In this document: positions 53,806 through 63,500 of the stretch, one piece after another | Layout: every line of letters starts with the position of its first letter | How positions within the stretch are numbered: position 1 is the first letter of the stretch | NCBI GenBank assembly: GCA_027487775.1 | Contig: JAIYCY010000021.1 | Location: 62,001-126,000, forward strand | Source: Planctomycetaceae bacterium | GTDB lineage: Bacteria > Planctomycetota > Phycisphaerae > Tepidisphaerales > Tepidisphaeraceae | Length of the DNA stretch: 64,000 nt | Reading direction: 5' to 3' | The notes under the pieces: model-generated | Told to the model about the DNA's origin: nothing | What the model saw: only the letters and a program-made list of their open reading frames with translations | Database searches by the model: none | Translations under genes and position numbers: made by a program

Positions 53806-54492
53806 GTGATTCGCAAAGCGTCTTCGATCCTCGCCCTTTCGGTCCTCGTTGCTGGTACGTCAGCGGTTCAAGCCGAAGTCGCCTGGGACGTTCCCGCTGG
53901 CTCACTGACCCATTACGACTACAGCCACGGCAAGACACAGGTCAATAAACTCGGAAGCCCGACAGCGCTCGAAGGCAGCTTCCAGTTCTTTCCCACTGGC
54001 ATGAAGGCCAACTCCAGCAACGCCTCCGCGTCATCCGCTTCAGACACCGCCTCTGTCGTCCTCAATGCGGTTCCCACGCGACAGTTCTCCCACATCACCG
54101 CGAGCGTGCTAGGCGATTACTCCATCCTCGGTGTCGGCAATATCAACAGCCTCGGACAACTTCGCGTCACCAATCTCGAAACCAGCCAGGTTCTCTGGAG
54201 CAACCTCGTCTTCACGCCGACCATGCCCGTGTTCACACAGACCAGCGCCGCCGGCGTCTTCTCTGCCAACACCTCGATCGCGATCCCGAGCAGCTGGAAC
54301 AACATCAACATTGAACTCGACTCAAGCCTGAGTGCCTTCGGTGACAACGGCTCGACCGCATTCATCGAAGTCAAGAATGCCAGCATCGGCGTGGAAACCG
54401 CGGTCATCCCGCTCCCCGCTGCCATCGCTGCAGCTCCTCTTGCTCTGTTCATCGCCTATCGTGCACGACGCAAAATGACCCGGCAGGCCTGA
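53806..54492 (+). CDS. Exported surface protein with a VPLPA/PEP-CTERM-like sorting tail
   Basis: A 228-residue protein beginning at GTG 53806; TTGGAGG is 5 nt upstream, so I reject the longer frame from 53737. An N-terminal signal peptide (VIRKASSILALSVLVAGTSAVQA) precedes a Ser/Thr/Asn-rich beta domain. The C-terminus IPLPAAIAAAPLALFIAYRARRK is a short hydrophobic helix bounded by PLPA and an Arg-rich end, as in exosortase-type PEP-CTERM tails (VPLPA variant). No exosortase is seen in this window. Probably anchored or released outside the cell. Confidence 0.8.
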   Translation: MIRKASSILALSVLVAGTSAVQAEVAWDVPAGSLTHYDYSHGKTQVNKLGSPTALEGSFQFFPTGMKANSSNASASSASDTASVVLNAVPTRQFSHITASVLGDYSILGVGNINSLGQLRVTNLETSQVLWSNLVFTPTMPVFTQTSAAGVFSANTSIAIPSSWNNINIELDSSLSAFGDNGSTAFIEVKNASIGVETAVIPLPAAIAAAPLALFIAYRARRKMTRQA

Positions 54493-54623
54493 TCGATTGA
54501 AGCGAACACGCAGGTTCATCAACCGTCGAAGGAACGCACTTGTATAGCGGGTGCCAAGTTCGACAGATCACAAGTCTCATCCAAGATCAGCATCCGCCCA
54601 CCACACCGGCGGAGGGGCTCCAC

Positions 54624-54652
54624 GGGCCGACCCAGTTTTTGCGGGTCGGCCC
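54624..54652 (+). terminator. Terminator after the sorting-tail gene
   Basis: GGGCCGACCC (54624-54633) and GGGTCGGCCC (54643-54652) form a perfect 10-bp stem with a 9-nt loop, followed by TCTTC on the plus strand. It lies about 130 nt downstream of the stop of the gene at 53806. The T-run is short, so termination strength is uncertain. Confidence 0.65.
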
Positions 54653-54727
54653 TCTTCATAAGCACCGGCCATCTCATGTCCTCCAACCCATCTGCCTTTA
54701 GACCCTATCTCACATGGCTTGGCATCC

Positions 54728-54768
54728 AAAGAAAAGATCGATCTCCGGTATCGCACCGAAGATCGATC
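54728..54768 (-). terminator. Terminator of the HTH-like gene
   Basis: On the minus strand a 14-nt stem (54768-54755 with 54749-54736, GATCGATCTTCGGT / ACCGGAGATCGATC, one mismatch, 5-nt loop) is followed by TTTTCTTT (plus aaagaaaa, 54728-54735). It starts 34 nt after the stop codon of the gene at 54803-55201 and is a classical rho-independent terminator. Confidence 0.8.
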
Positions 54769-54802
54769 GCTAAACGATTCAATTCGTTTCAAGGCGCCAA
54801 CA

Positions 54803-55201
54803 TCACTTCACGGCATACACGCCGCGATCAACCTTCTTAAAGTGCTTCTTTTCCTTGAGCAGCGTCTGATTGATAATCCCGCGGAAGTTGTCTGCATTCG
54901 ACTTATAGCCCGCGGACTTCACGCCTTCCATGATATCCCCGACCGACAGACCCGCCGCGCCCGCTTTGGTCAGCACGTCTTTCATGGTTTCCACGAGGCT
55001 CTTCTCATTTCGAACACGACCGCCGGCCGTGAAGTTTCCGGAAGAAGCTCCATCAATCGATGAGATCTGAAGATCGATCTTTTTCAGCTGCGCTTCAACC
55101 TTGCGACGTTCCTTGAGCAACTCTCTCTTCTTGACCTCCATGTTGCTCAGCATCGACTTAAGTTTCTGAATCGACATCCCCACGGTTTTGGGACGGGCCA
55201 T
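54803..55201 (-). CDS. Planctomycete-type coiled-coil plus winged-helix protein
   Basis: A 132-residue protein from ATG 55201, with AGAGG about 6-10 nt upstream. An N-terminal coiled coil (about 9-50, QKLKSMLSNMEVKKRELLKERRK...QLKKID) is followed by a Gly/Ser linker and a C-terminal winged-helix-like domain (about 75-132): LSVGDIMEGVKSAGYKSNADNFRGIINQTLL and FKKVDRGVYAVK. Proteins of this layout are frequent in planctomycetes; their function is not known to me. It may bind nucleic acid. It ends in a strong terminator. Confidence 0.75.
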   Translation of the reverse strand: MARPKTVGMSIQKLKSMLSNMEVKKRELLKERRKVEAQLKKIDLQISSIDGASSGNFTAGGRVRNEKSLVETMKDVLTKAGAAGLSVGDIMEGVKSAGYKSNADNFRGIINQTLLKEKKHFKKVDRGVYAVK

Positions 55202-55331
55202 TCCTGTTCCTCTTTCCATTAACGATTTCGCCAAAGACGCGCAGAACGCCTGCAAGTCTTGCGAATTCATCATTCTATAGTCAATGAGCTTTCGTTGTCC
55301 AATCACAGTGAATAAGCCAATCTTCAATTGC

Positions 55332-58037
55332 TCATTCGATCAGAAATCGGTAGCTCCCACTCGACACCTCAAACTCGATCCCATTCCCCTTGCGCTCGAC
55401 CCGGGCGATACCGGAAACACGTTCCATATTCGCATTCTGTTCGGTTATGAGCTGACCCGGCCCGAGCTTCACAAATACGCCGGCGATCGACCCGAACGGA
55501 ATCTTCAGTTCCCAGCAAATGCCCTTTTCCGTCCGCACCCAACTGCTTGCAAACACTCCGCGCGGCCCATGCCACATCACACGCGCGTCGCCCAAACCAT
55601 GATCAAAATCCATCTCCATCCGCATCCATGCCCCGGAACGATTCGTCTCCACCAGTCCACCCAACGATCGCACCATCCACTGATAAACCGCACCAAACGC
55701 GTAATGCGCAAACGAGTTCATTCCGGCATCCTGGAAGCCCTTCGTCGGCGTCCATCCGTCCCATCTCTCCCAGATGCTCGTCGCACCATGCTCGATCGAA
55801 AAGCCCCAGCTCGGAAACGTTCGATTCATGAGTAGCACCCTCGCCACATCCGATCTGCCTGCATCCGACAATGCATGTAGCAAATCTTTCGTTCCTACAA
55901 ACCCGGTCGACAGATGCGTCCCACGACGCTCGATATTGGCAACCAAATGCTCGCCTGCGCGCACGCGATCGGCCCCGGTGAGCAGCCCGAACCGAATCGC
56001 CAGCACATACGCGGTCTGCGAATCGCCCGTAAGCTTTCCATCCCCAGCGAGATGGGACGTCCGAAACGCGTTCACCGCACGCTGAAAGAGTGTTTCGTAC
56101 TTTCGCGCATCATCCGACCGACCGAGCACTCGCGCCGCCCGCGCGGTCAGGTCTGCGCTGTGCGCCAGATACGCACTGAACAACAGATCGTGCGGCGTCG
56201 GATCATCGATGTTCAACCAGTCGCCAAAACAATGAAACTTCTCCGGCGGCTGCAAACCTTCGCGTGTGCGGTCCACATTGAAATCGACAAACCGCCTCAT
56301 CATCGGATAACAACGTTCCAGCAGGGCCCTGTCCTCATACATTTCATACATCCGCCACGGGATGATCACCGCTGCGTCTGCCCAGGCCGGCCCGCCGTCC
56401 GGTCCTGCCACGACGCTGGGCGCGACCTTCGGCACATTTCCGTCTTCGCCTTGTGAGTCGATCAGATCGGTCAACCATTTGTCAAAGAATGCCCGCACAT
56501 CTGCGATCAGGCACGCGCTGTCCAGATAGATCTGCGCGTCGGCTGTCCACCCCAGGCGTTCATCTCGCTGCGGGCAATCTGTCGGCACTTCTATGAAATT
56601 TGCCCGTTGCGTGTAGTAGATGTTTTTAAACAATCGATTCAACATCGCATCCGATGATTCGAATGCACCGATGGTTCTCATATCCGAGCTGATCGCGACC
56701 CCGCGTACTGTTTGCTTTGTAGGCGGACGTGTCAGGCCACTCAGTTCCACGTACTGAAACCCATGGAACGTAAATCTCGGCTCCCAGATTTCCTCTTCCC
56801 CGCCTCGACAGATGTATGTATCGACTGACACCGCGCTGCGCAGATTGGTGGTATAGATCGTCCCGTCGGGATTCAGTCGCTCGGCGTGACGTATCTCCAC
56901 GCGCTGGCCGGGCGTTGTATCGGTCAGTCGGATGCGCGCCACGCCTGCGATGTTTTGACCGAGGTCGATCACATACCGACCTGCTGCGGGCTCTGTGATG
57001 TTGGTCGGCTCGATCATTTCGAACGCGCGGACCGCCGGCGCGGGATGCCAGCGCACCGGCACATGGTCATATGCAAACGCCTCGCGTGTCCCGACATCCA
57101 CGGCCCGCCATGTCCGATCATCAAACGTCGGCTCGCTCCAGCCCGGATGATCGATCCGCGCATCAAACACCTCGCCCTTCAAGAAGTCCGCCGATCTCGT
57201 CGGCCCCTCGCTGCCGCGAAACTGCCCGTCAGATGAGATCGTCTCGCGTGTTCCGTCCGCATGATCCAACACCAGCACGCACGCAAACCTCGCATGTTTT
57301 CCGTAATGATCTCGGCGATTTCCCCAACCGATATATCCACTGAACCATCCGTCCCCGAGCGTCGCGCCGACCGCATTCGCGCCTGCGTGAAGAAGCTCGC
57401 TCACGTCATAGGCGCGGTAGTAGATCCGCTTCTGATAGTCGGTCCAACCGCTCGGATATCGATCTTCTGTGACGCGCTTGCCGTTCACATACGTATCGGC
57501 CACGCCGAGCGATGCGATATAAATCGTGGCACGCGCGGGTTTTCTCTGAAGCTGAAATCCACGTCTGAGATAAGCCACAGGCGGTAACAGCACGCTCTCC
57601 GGCGATTCACGATGATTCTCGGCGGATGTGCGCAGTTCATCCAATCCGATCCAGTTTGCCTTCCATCGCTCAGTCACAAATCCGCTATCGAACGGACTCG
57701 CCTCCCATGCACTTTCATGCCCTGCCTCGTCCCACACGCGAACCCCGATCCACAGTCTTGCATGGTCCGGGAGCGAAAACTTCTCGTCCGATCCCAATCT
57801 CACATCAAGCGACGCATCCGAGTGAACATGCCCGCTATCCCACAGTTCACCGCGACCTGACATCACATCCTCGCGCGACTGTCCGAGCACGATCTGATAC
57901 CCCGACTGCCGCGCACCCCGACGCAGCGACTTCACCTCCCACGACACGCGCGGCCTTGCCACATCCACACCGATCGGCGATTCCAGTCGCTCGATCAGAA
58001 TCCGCTCCACCACCGGGTTTGGCATCGATTCATTCAT
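55332..58037 (-). CDS. Alpha-L-rhamnosidase, glycoside hydrolase family 78
   Basis: A 901-residue GH78 enzyme that removes terminal alpha-L-rhamnose from plant or algal polysaccharides. N-terminal beta domains (about 10-350) include RVSWEVKSLRRGARQSGYQIVLG and the VTEDRYPSGWTDYQKRIYYRAYDVS segment. The (alpha/alpha)6 barrel begins near residue 470 with the family signature PTDCPQRDERLGWTADAQIY, which carries the general-acid Glu/Asp region, and the C-terminal beta domain follows. No signal peptide is apparent, so it may be cytoplasmic or exported by another route. It faces the HTH gene 130 nt downstream. Confidence 0.95.
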   Translation of the reverse strand: MNESMPNPVVERILIERLESPIGVDVARPRVSWEVKSLRRGARQSGYQIVLGQSREDVMSGRGELWDSGHVHSDASLDVRLGSDEKFSLPDHARLWIGVRVWDEAGHESAWEASPFDSGFVTERWKANWIGLDELRTSAENHRESPESVLLPPVAYLRRGFQLQRKPARATIYIASLGVADTYVNGKRVTEDRYPSGWTDYQKRIYYRAYDVSELLHAGANAVGATLGDGWFSGYIGWGNRRDHYGKHARFACVLVLDHADGTRETISSDGQFRGSEGPTRSADFLKGEVFDARIDHPGWSEPTFDDRTWRAVDVGTREAFAYDHVPVRWHPAPAVRAFEMIEPTNITEPAAGRYVIDLGQNIAGVARIRLTDTTPGQRVEIRHAERLNPDGTIYTTNLRSAVSVDTYICRGGEEEIWEPRFTFHGFQYVELSGLTRPPTKQTVRGVAISSDMRTIGAFESSDAMLNRLFKNIYYTQRANFIEVPTDCPQRDERLGWTADAQIYLDSACLIADVRAFFDKWLTDLIDSQGEDGNVPKVAPSVVAGPDGGPAWADAAVIIPWRMYEMYEDRALLERCYPMMRRFVDFNVDRTREGLQPPEKFHCFGDWLNIDDPTPHDLLFSAYLAHSADLTARAARVLGRSDDARKYETLFQRAVNAFRTSHLAGDGKLTGDSQTAYVLAIRFGLLTGADRVRAGEHLVANIERRGTHLSTGFVGTKDLLHALSDAGRSDVARVLLMNRTFPSWGFSIEHGATSIWERWDGWTPTKGFQDAGMNSFAHYAFGAVYQWMVRSLGGLVETNRSGAWMRMEMDFDHGLGDARVMWHGPRGVFASSWVRTEKGICWELKIPFGSIAGVFVKLGPGQLITEQNANMERVSGIARVERKGNGIEFEVSSGSYRFLIE

Positions 58038-58436
58038 GACGACATACTAACCCACGCATCAGTCACACCGTCAACCGTCGGGCCTGCGTTGTGCGAACGC
58101 TCGGCCAACCCTTGTCGCATCAGTCGCCGATCGGATCCCTCCATTCTTAACGGGCGCGCTGCGCGCCTGCGTCCGCACCTGCGCAGCGCGATCCATGAAT
58201 TTCGATGTTTTTTTGTGATTTCACGATCCAAGCGACGCAAAGAGCCATCGCCGCGACTCATTCGGGTGTTGGTGATTGATCAGAAGCGGCACACGAAGTG
58301 TTGATTTTGACTTGTTCGCGCACGGATTTGGCGCGCTCGGAACTGCGTTTGGATCTTTCGCGCACACAAGCAACACAAACTCGCATAGGCGGAATCTGGA
58401 GGGTGGTAACCGGCGTGATGACGATATGATTCTGAC
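58038..58436. other. Intergenic region, 399 nt, with GC-rich inverted repeat
   Basis: Divergent region between the GH78 gene and the FUN14-like gene. CGCGCTGCGC (58155-58164) and GCGCAGCGCG (58181-58190) are a perfect 10-bp inverted repeat around a 16-nt loop. No coding ORF is seen. The stretch presumably holds both promoters. Confidence 0.5.
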
Positions 58437-59060
58437 ATGCCCCATGACGCGTCATCGCCCGACTCGAAGGATCCGCAGGCTCTTGCAGGCACGTCGCGTG
58501 CGTGGCGTGGGCTTCCACACGCGCTGCGTGGTGCCTGGCGCAGACTCAGCACGCTACAAAGGCGGTTGCTCGGGCTCGCGCTTCTCGCCGCCATTGTAGG
58601 AGGAGTCGGCGTGCTGTTTGGCGGAGGCTCTTTTGATGCGGCTTCGTCGGTGCGTATCGAGGACATCCGCAGCGCGTCAGGTGCGCCGGGCGGACAGGCA
58701 GAGTTGACCGAGCAACAAGCCCGCGAAGCGATCGAGCAATCCAGGCACTGGTTTTTTGATCGCGTTGCGCCTCACCTCTGGCGTATGGGCGCGAGCTTCT
58801 TCGTCGCATTCGTCATCGGTTTCATGCTCCGACAATTCATCAAGGCGATGGCCATCACCTTCGGCACCGCCATCGCGCTTGTCACGCTGGCCGATTGGCT
58901 CGGTTGGGTCGATTGGCTGCCCAAGATCAAACAAGGTCTGACTGATTCATCCACTTGGATTCGTCAGACTGTCGAAGGTTATTCCGAGCTGATTAAAGCC
59001 CGACTCCCCGCCGGCATGACTGCTGCGGCCGGGTTCTTTCTGGGTTTCCTTCGACGCTGA
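58437..59060 (+). CDS. FUN14-like membrane protein
   Basis: A 207-residue protein with three hydrophobic segments: one after a basic N-terminus (about 44-62) and two in the C-terminal half (about 116-150 and a final Ala/Gly helix at about 189-205 ending GFFLGFLRR). The segment FVAFVIGFMLRQFIKAMAITFGTAIALVTLADWLGWVDW fits the FUN14 pattern of G-x-x-x-K/R-x-x-x-K, aromatic W/G-x-V/I-x-W. Bacterial members are of unknown function. Start ATG 58437 has no strong ribosome binding site. Convergent with the maturase gene at a 4-nt gap. Confidence 0.65.
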   Translation: MPHDASSPDSKDPQALAGTSRAWRGLPHALRGAWRRLSTLQRRLLGLALLAAIVGGVGVLFGGGSFDAASSVRIEDIRSASGAPGGQAELTEQQAREAIEQSRHWFFDRVAPHLWRMGASFFVAFVIGFMLRQFIKAMAITFGTAIALVTLADWLGWVDWLPKIKQGLTDSSTWIRQTVEGYSELIKARLPAGMTAAAGFFLGFLRR

Positions 59061-59064
59061 TCCG

Positions 59065-60363
59065 TCATCGCAGCATTCCACGCTCGATCATCTGCATGAT
59101 CGATGCGGGTGCCTGCCGTCTTTTGAGCAGATCTGCCATCACTTTCATGTATGGATCGACGTGGGTGAAGAATTGCTTGTAACCCGCACACAGATAATTC
59201 AGGCCCGGCTCACCTGATGGCGTGCGAATGAACCGATGCTTCGGACATTCTCCATGACAGGCGAACCGAACCGCACATTCACGGCAATATTGCGGAAGCG
59301 CGTCGAGCTTGTCCTGTCCGAACTTTGCTTGAAAAGCAGAGTCGGCGAGTTCTGCCAAGGGCGTCTCCATGAAGTTTCCGAGCTTGTATTTCGGATAGAC
59401 GTAATGATCGCACGAATAGACGTCCCCATTATGTTCGACCGCAAGGGCACGCCCGCACGTCGGCGAAAACACACACAAGCCGGGCGGGGCACCGACCCAG
59501 TTCCCCAGCGCCACATCAAATGTCTGGACAAAGATCCGCCCGACGTCTCGCCTCACCCATTCGTCAAAGATCGTCGTCAAAAACTTTCCGAATTGCCGAC
59601 TCTCCACGCTCCATTCCGTCACCGGACTGCGATCGGCTTCCTCACCGGGTTCCACCGGCGGGGCCAAATCGAGCGGCAATTCGTCGCCGATGTATTTCCG
59701 CTCGACCAGCGGAATGAACTGCATGAACCCGCTCCCAAACTCGCGTAAGAACTTGTAGACCTTGAGTGGTTCCTTTGAGTTGATTCGATTCACCACGGTC
59801 AGCGTGTTGAATTCGACTCCGTGTTTTTTCAGGAGCTTCAAGCCGCGCCACACCGACTCAAAGCTCGGCTTTCCCTGTTTGTCGACGCGATAGGCATCGT
59901 GCAGTTTGTCAGGCCCGTCCACGCTCAATCCCACCAGAAACTTTTCGCGCGCAAGAAACTCACACCACTCGTCATCGAGCAGCGTTCCGTTGGTCTGGAA
60001 GGCGGTCGTGATCTGTTTTCCGCCGGCGTGTTTTTTCTGTAGCTCGACCACCTTGCGAAAATAATCGACGCCGAGCAGTGTCGGCTCGCCCCCCTGGAAC
60101 GCGAAGCTCACCTCAGCCGATGGCTGCGCTGCGATGTATTGCCGGATGTAGCTCTCCAGCACATCTTGCGGCATTTTCCATTTTCGTTCCGACTCATACA
60201 GCTTTTCCTTCTCCAGATAAAAGCAGTAGCGGCAATCCAGATTGCAGATCGGCCCGATCGGCTTGGTCATGACGTGAAAGGGTCTGGTCGCGGTAAGCAG
60301 AGGCTGTTCATAGAGACTCGCAGTCGGCCGATGCTGAAAGATGGGTAGCGATGTTCCTGACAT
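59065..60363 (-). CDS. Anaerobic sulfatase-maturating enzyme, radical SAM/SPASM
   Basis: Oxidises the active-site Cys or Ser of sulfatases to formylglycine. The 432-residue protein starts its radical SAM domain with CNLDCRYCFY (CX3CX2C, about 38-45) and carries the family segment FAFQGGEPTLLGVDYFRKVV. Its C-terminal SPASM cysteines are present: CVFSPTCGRALAVEHNGDVYSCDHYVYPKYKLGNF then YCRECAVRFACHGECPKHRF (about 300-400). No sulfatase gene is in the window, so partners must lie elsewhere. The gene is preceded by a terminator from the upstream PKD gene. Confidence 0.95.
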   Translation of the reverse strand: MSGTSLPIFQHRPTASLYEQPLLTATRPFHVMTKPIGPICNLDCRYCFYLEKEKLYESERKWKMPQDVLESYIRQYIAAQPSAEVSFAFQGGEPTLLGVDYFRKVVELQKKHAGGKQITTAFQTNGTLLDDEWCEFLAREKFLVGLSVDGPDKLHDAYRVDKQGKPSFESVWRGLKLLKKHGVEFNTLTVVNRINSKEPLKVYKFLREFGSGFMQFIPLVERKYIGDELPLDLAPPVEPGEEADRSPVTEWSVESRQFGKFLTTIFDEWVRRDVGRIFVQTFDVALGNWVGAPPGLCVFSPTCGRALAVEHNGDVYSCDHYVYPKYKLGNFMETPLAELADSAFQAKFGQDKLDALPQYCRECAVRFACHGECPKHRFIRTPSGEPGLNYLCAGYKQFFTHVDPYMKVMADLLKRRQAPASIMQMIERGMLR

Positions 60364-60408
60364 ACGCGTCCGATCCTACTGCAGGGCCGAGGGGATGGGC
60401 GATGACGA

Positions 60409-60444
60409 CAAGAAAATGGGGTCGACGCTTATCGCATCGACCCC
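60409..60444 (-). terminator. Terminator of the PKD/dockerin gene
   Basis: GGGGTCGA (60418-60425) and TCGACCCC (60437-60444) form an 8-bp perfect stem, and on the minus strand the stem is followed by ATTTTCTT (plus aagaaaat, 60410-60417). It lies 70 nt downstream of the stop codon at 60515 and 46 nt before the start of the maturase gene. Confidence 0.75.
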
Positions 60445-60514
60445 AAACCCAGCTTTCGCTCATTCCAGAGGTGAGATCAGGCAGTCCGTTGTCCGACGGC
60501 CGGCGGGGAGTCGA

Positions 60515-63500
60515 TCAGAGGATCGACTCGCCGGAGAAGAGCATGGCCGTTGCGCCTTCACGTGTTGCGAGCCGTGTGAATCGCAATGTGTGTGCGGAGG
60601 TCAGCGTCAGGGCGTCTTGAGTGCCCATCGCCTCGTGGATTGCGCGCACTTGAACGGTCGTCGTGCTGGCATCGATCGATGAGAAGCGGGCATTGACGAG
60701 CGTTCCGATGGCTTGCATTCCGATCTGCGCGCCGTAGGCGACGACCAGGAGTCGCCCTGGAGCGATGAGGTTGCCGACGATCGTCAATCCGAGTGAACGG
60801 CTGAGCTCTGTACCGAGCAGGTCCGTCGTGGGATTGATGCGGAGGCGGCTCGCGTCGAAGTTCACCTCGAAGGTGAACGCCGACGCCGCACCCGCGATCG
60901 CGGCTTGACGGACGTTGAGCGGGACCAGTTGACTCGTCGATGCCATGGCTGTGGATTTCTGGCCGGTGGCGAGCATCGACGACTGGCCTGCACGGACATG
61001 GGCGGTCGAGTGGCTGGCAAAGGCCGACGGAGCGTCGGACGTAACCGGCAGGCGTCCGAAGAGCGGCGGGGTGGGAATCTCTGGTACATCGATGCCGACG
61101 GCTTCGCTGTTGACGCGTGCCGCGTCGAAGGCGGTCAGCGTCTGTGATGCGTCGACGTCTGCGACGACGACCGGATCGGTCAGCGGGTAGGCAAAGTTGG
61201 CACCTTCGTTGAAGTGTGTTCGCACACCGACCGCCACCTGCGAGATGAGTGTGGCGTCGAATCCGGTGTAGTTGCCGTTGCCGTTGGCATCGCCGAGCAG
61301 ATTGACGCTGTGAACCATCTGGTCGCTTCGCGCGGTGATGGCACCGCCGTTGACGAGCAGGTTGTCGAGGCGGACGACGTGAGAGTCGCGATAGGTCGCC
61401 GTGGCGGGCACTGTGGCGTCCACGAGGAGGAAGACCCGAGCACCGGCGGTCAGAGGCGTATCGCCGAAGATCGCGACATTGATCTCGCCCGGTGCGACGA
61501 CGTTGGTTGTGATGTTCCACGCGCCGGGAAGTCCGGGCGGCAGCGTCAGGGCATTGATGGTCAGCAGGTCCGGATCGTATCGCAGCGTGAAGTCGAAGCT
61601 CACGACGCCCGTGCCATCGTTGATTCGCAGCGGCAGACCGGAGGAACCCACAGGGATCGCCAGCGGCTGACCCGGACCGCGTGACATGTCGCGGAATCGG
61701 TTGGTTTCCAGTCCGGTGGTGTTTCCGAAGCTCACGATGCGGCTTGAGCTCGCAGCGAGCACGTAGGGCGTTGCAACATAGTTGTCGCCGCCGACGTTGT
61801 CGTTGTTGCCGTCGAGGAAGCTGAACGGAGACGGGCTGCCGATTTGATCGCGGAACGCGGTGCTTCCGCTGACGATCGTGACGGCATAGGTGCCGGGTTG
61901 CAGCACGCCGCCGGTTCGCACGAATGTCAATCGGTCGGCGTTGACGCCGTTCCAAACCAGCGAGCCGAACACTCTCTCAGCGGGCAGCGGGCCTGATCCG
62001 TCGGGATCGCGTGTGATCAGCAGATCCGAGGGCGCGGTGCCGTGGATGTTCAGACCGGTCTTGTTGAACGGTCGGTTGAAGACCACATCGAATCCGCTGT
62101 CTGTCCAGCCAAAGCTGGAGACTCGGAAGCTGAGCGGGCTCACGTTGACGAGGATCGACTTGTCCGCGAAGCCGTTGTCGTCATCCATGATGCGGACGAA
62201 GATGCGATACGTGCCCGCCGACGGGAAGCTCGCGCCTGGCAGTGAGACACCTGTCGACGTCGTTCCGGTGAGCCAGGTAAGCCCGCCAAACACGACGTCG
62301 CCCGCATCAAAGATTCCGTTTCCGCCGACCGTGCTTTCCACGCCGAATGCGAATCGCAATGTCGCCAGGTCAGCGGCAGACGGATCGAAGAGACCGACCG
62401 CGTCGACCGGGCGATTGGTCAGTGCGGGCAGGGTTCCCGGGATCGGAAGTGAGATGAATCCGTCGGGATTCAGGTTATTGACGGTCACTTCCGTCGCCGG
62501 GCCGACGTTGCTGTAGATGCCCTTGTTCGACGTGGTGACGTTTACTTCGATGGCGTAAACATCGGACGAAGTTCCCAGGGTCGCATCATCTGCATAGGCG
62601 TGCGTGAGGGTGACCGTGGTCAGCGGATTGCCATCGCGGAGGAGGTTCAGTTGTGCGAGGCTGAGCGTGGTGAAGTTGCCGTCGCCCCATGTCACGCTGA
62701 GGCTCAGGATCGCAGACAGATCGCCGACGCCGGGATCGATCAGATCTGAAAGCGTGATGGTTGCGAGCGTGCTTTCGTTGATCGACTGTGCGGCGGGGCT
62801 GATGGGGAGCGTCGGGGCGACGTCGTTGACTGTGAGGGTCTGGCTCGTCGAGTTGACCCCGCCGTCGTCGTCGGTGACCTGCAACGTGACCACCCAAACC
62901 GCGCCCGGACCTGAGTTGTCGGGCACAAAGCTGAAGGTCGCGCTTGTGTTGCCCACCACGGCGTAGGGCAGGCTGTTCTTCGTCACCGTCCAGAGATAAT
63001 CGAAGGTGTCGGTGCCCGGATCGACCACTGTTGAACCGAAGTTGAACGAAGAGCCTTCGTCGCCGGCAAGGATGCCCGTGATGGTCGGCGAGGGCGCGAC
63101 GTTATTGACGGTCACCGACTGCGACAGTTCGTTGCTTTGAGCGCCGTCATCATCGCGAACGCGGACTTTGATGTGGCGCGGATCGCTTGCGGTGCTGGTG
63201 GGGTTGTCATCGGTATAGGTGTGGGTATAGCTGAACGATCCGCCGCTGATGACCACGCCGGTGATCTCAAAAGCGCCATCGCCGTCGAGGTCGAGGTCGA
63301 GCGTGTGCGAGTCAGCCGACCCGATGTCAGTGTAGGTTCCGGTGATCGTGATGGACGATCCTTCGTTCAGCGTCGTCGGCGAGACATTGATGCCGGTCAG
63401 GACCGGGGCGACGTTGCCGACGGTGGGGACGGTATAGATTGCGGACGCGACGCCGGTGTCATCATCGGTCACGGTGTAATTGATGGTGTAGACGCCGTTA

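Noticed and set aside
60558..61955. 465-codon frame overlapping the PKD/dockerin gene
   Set aside because: Composition is Arg/His-rich and it lies wholly within the better supported frame.
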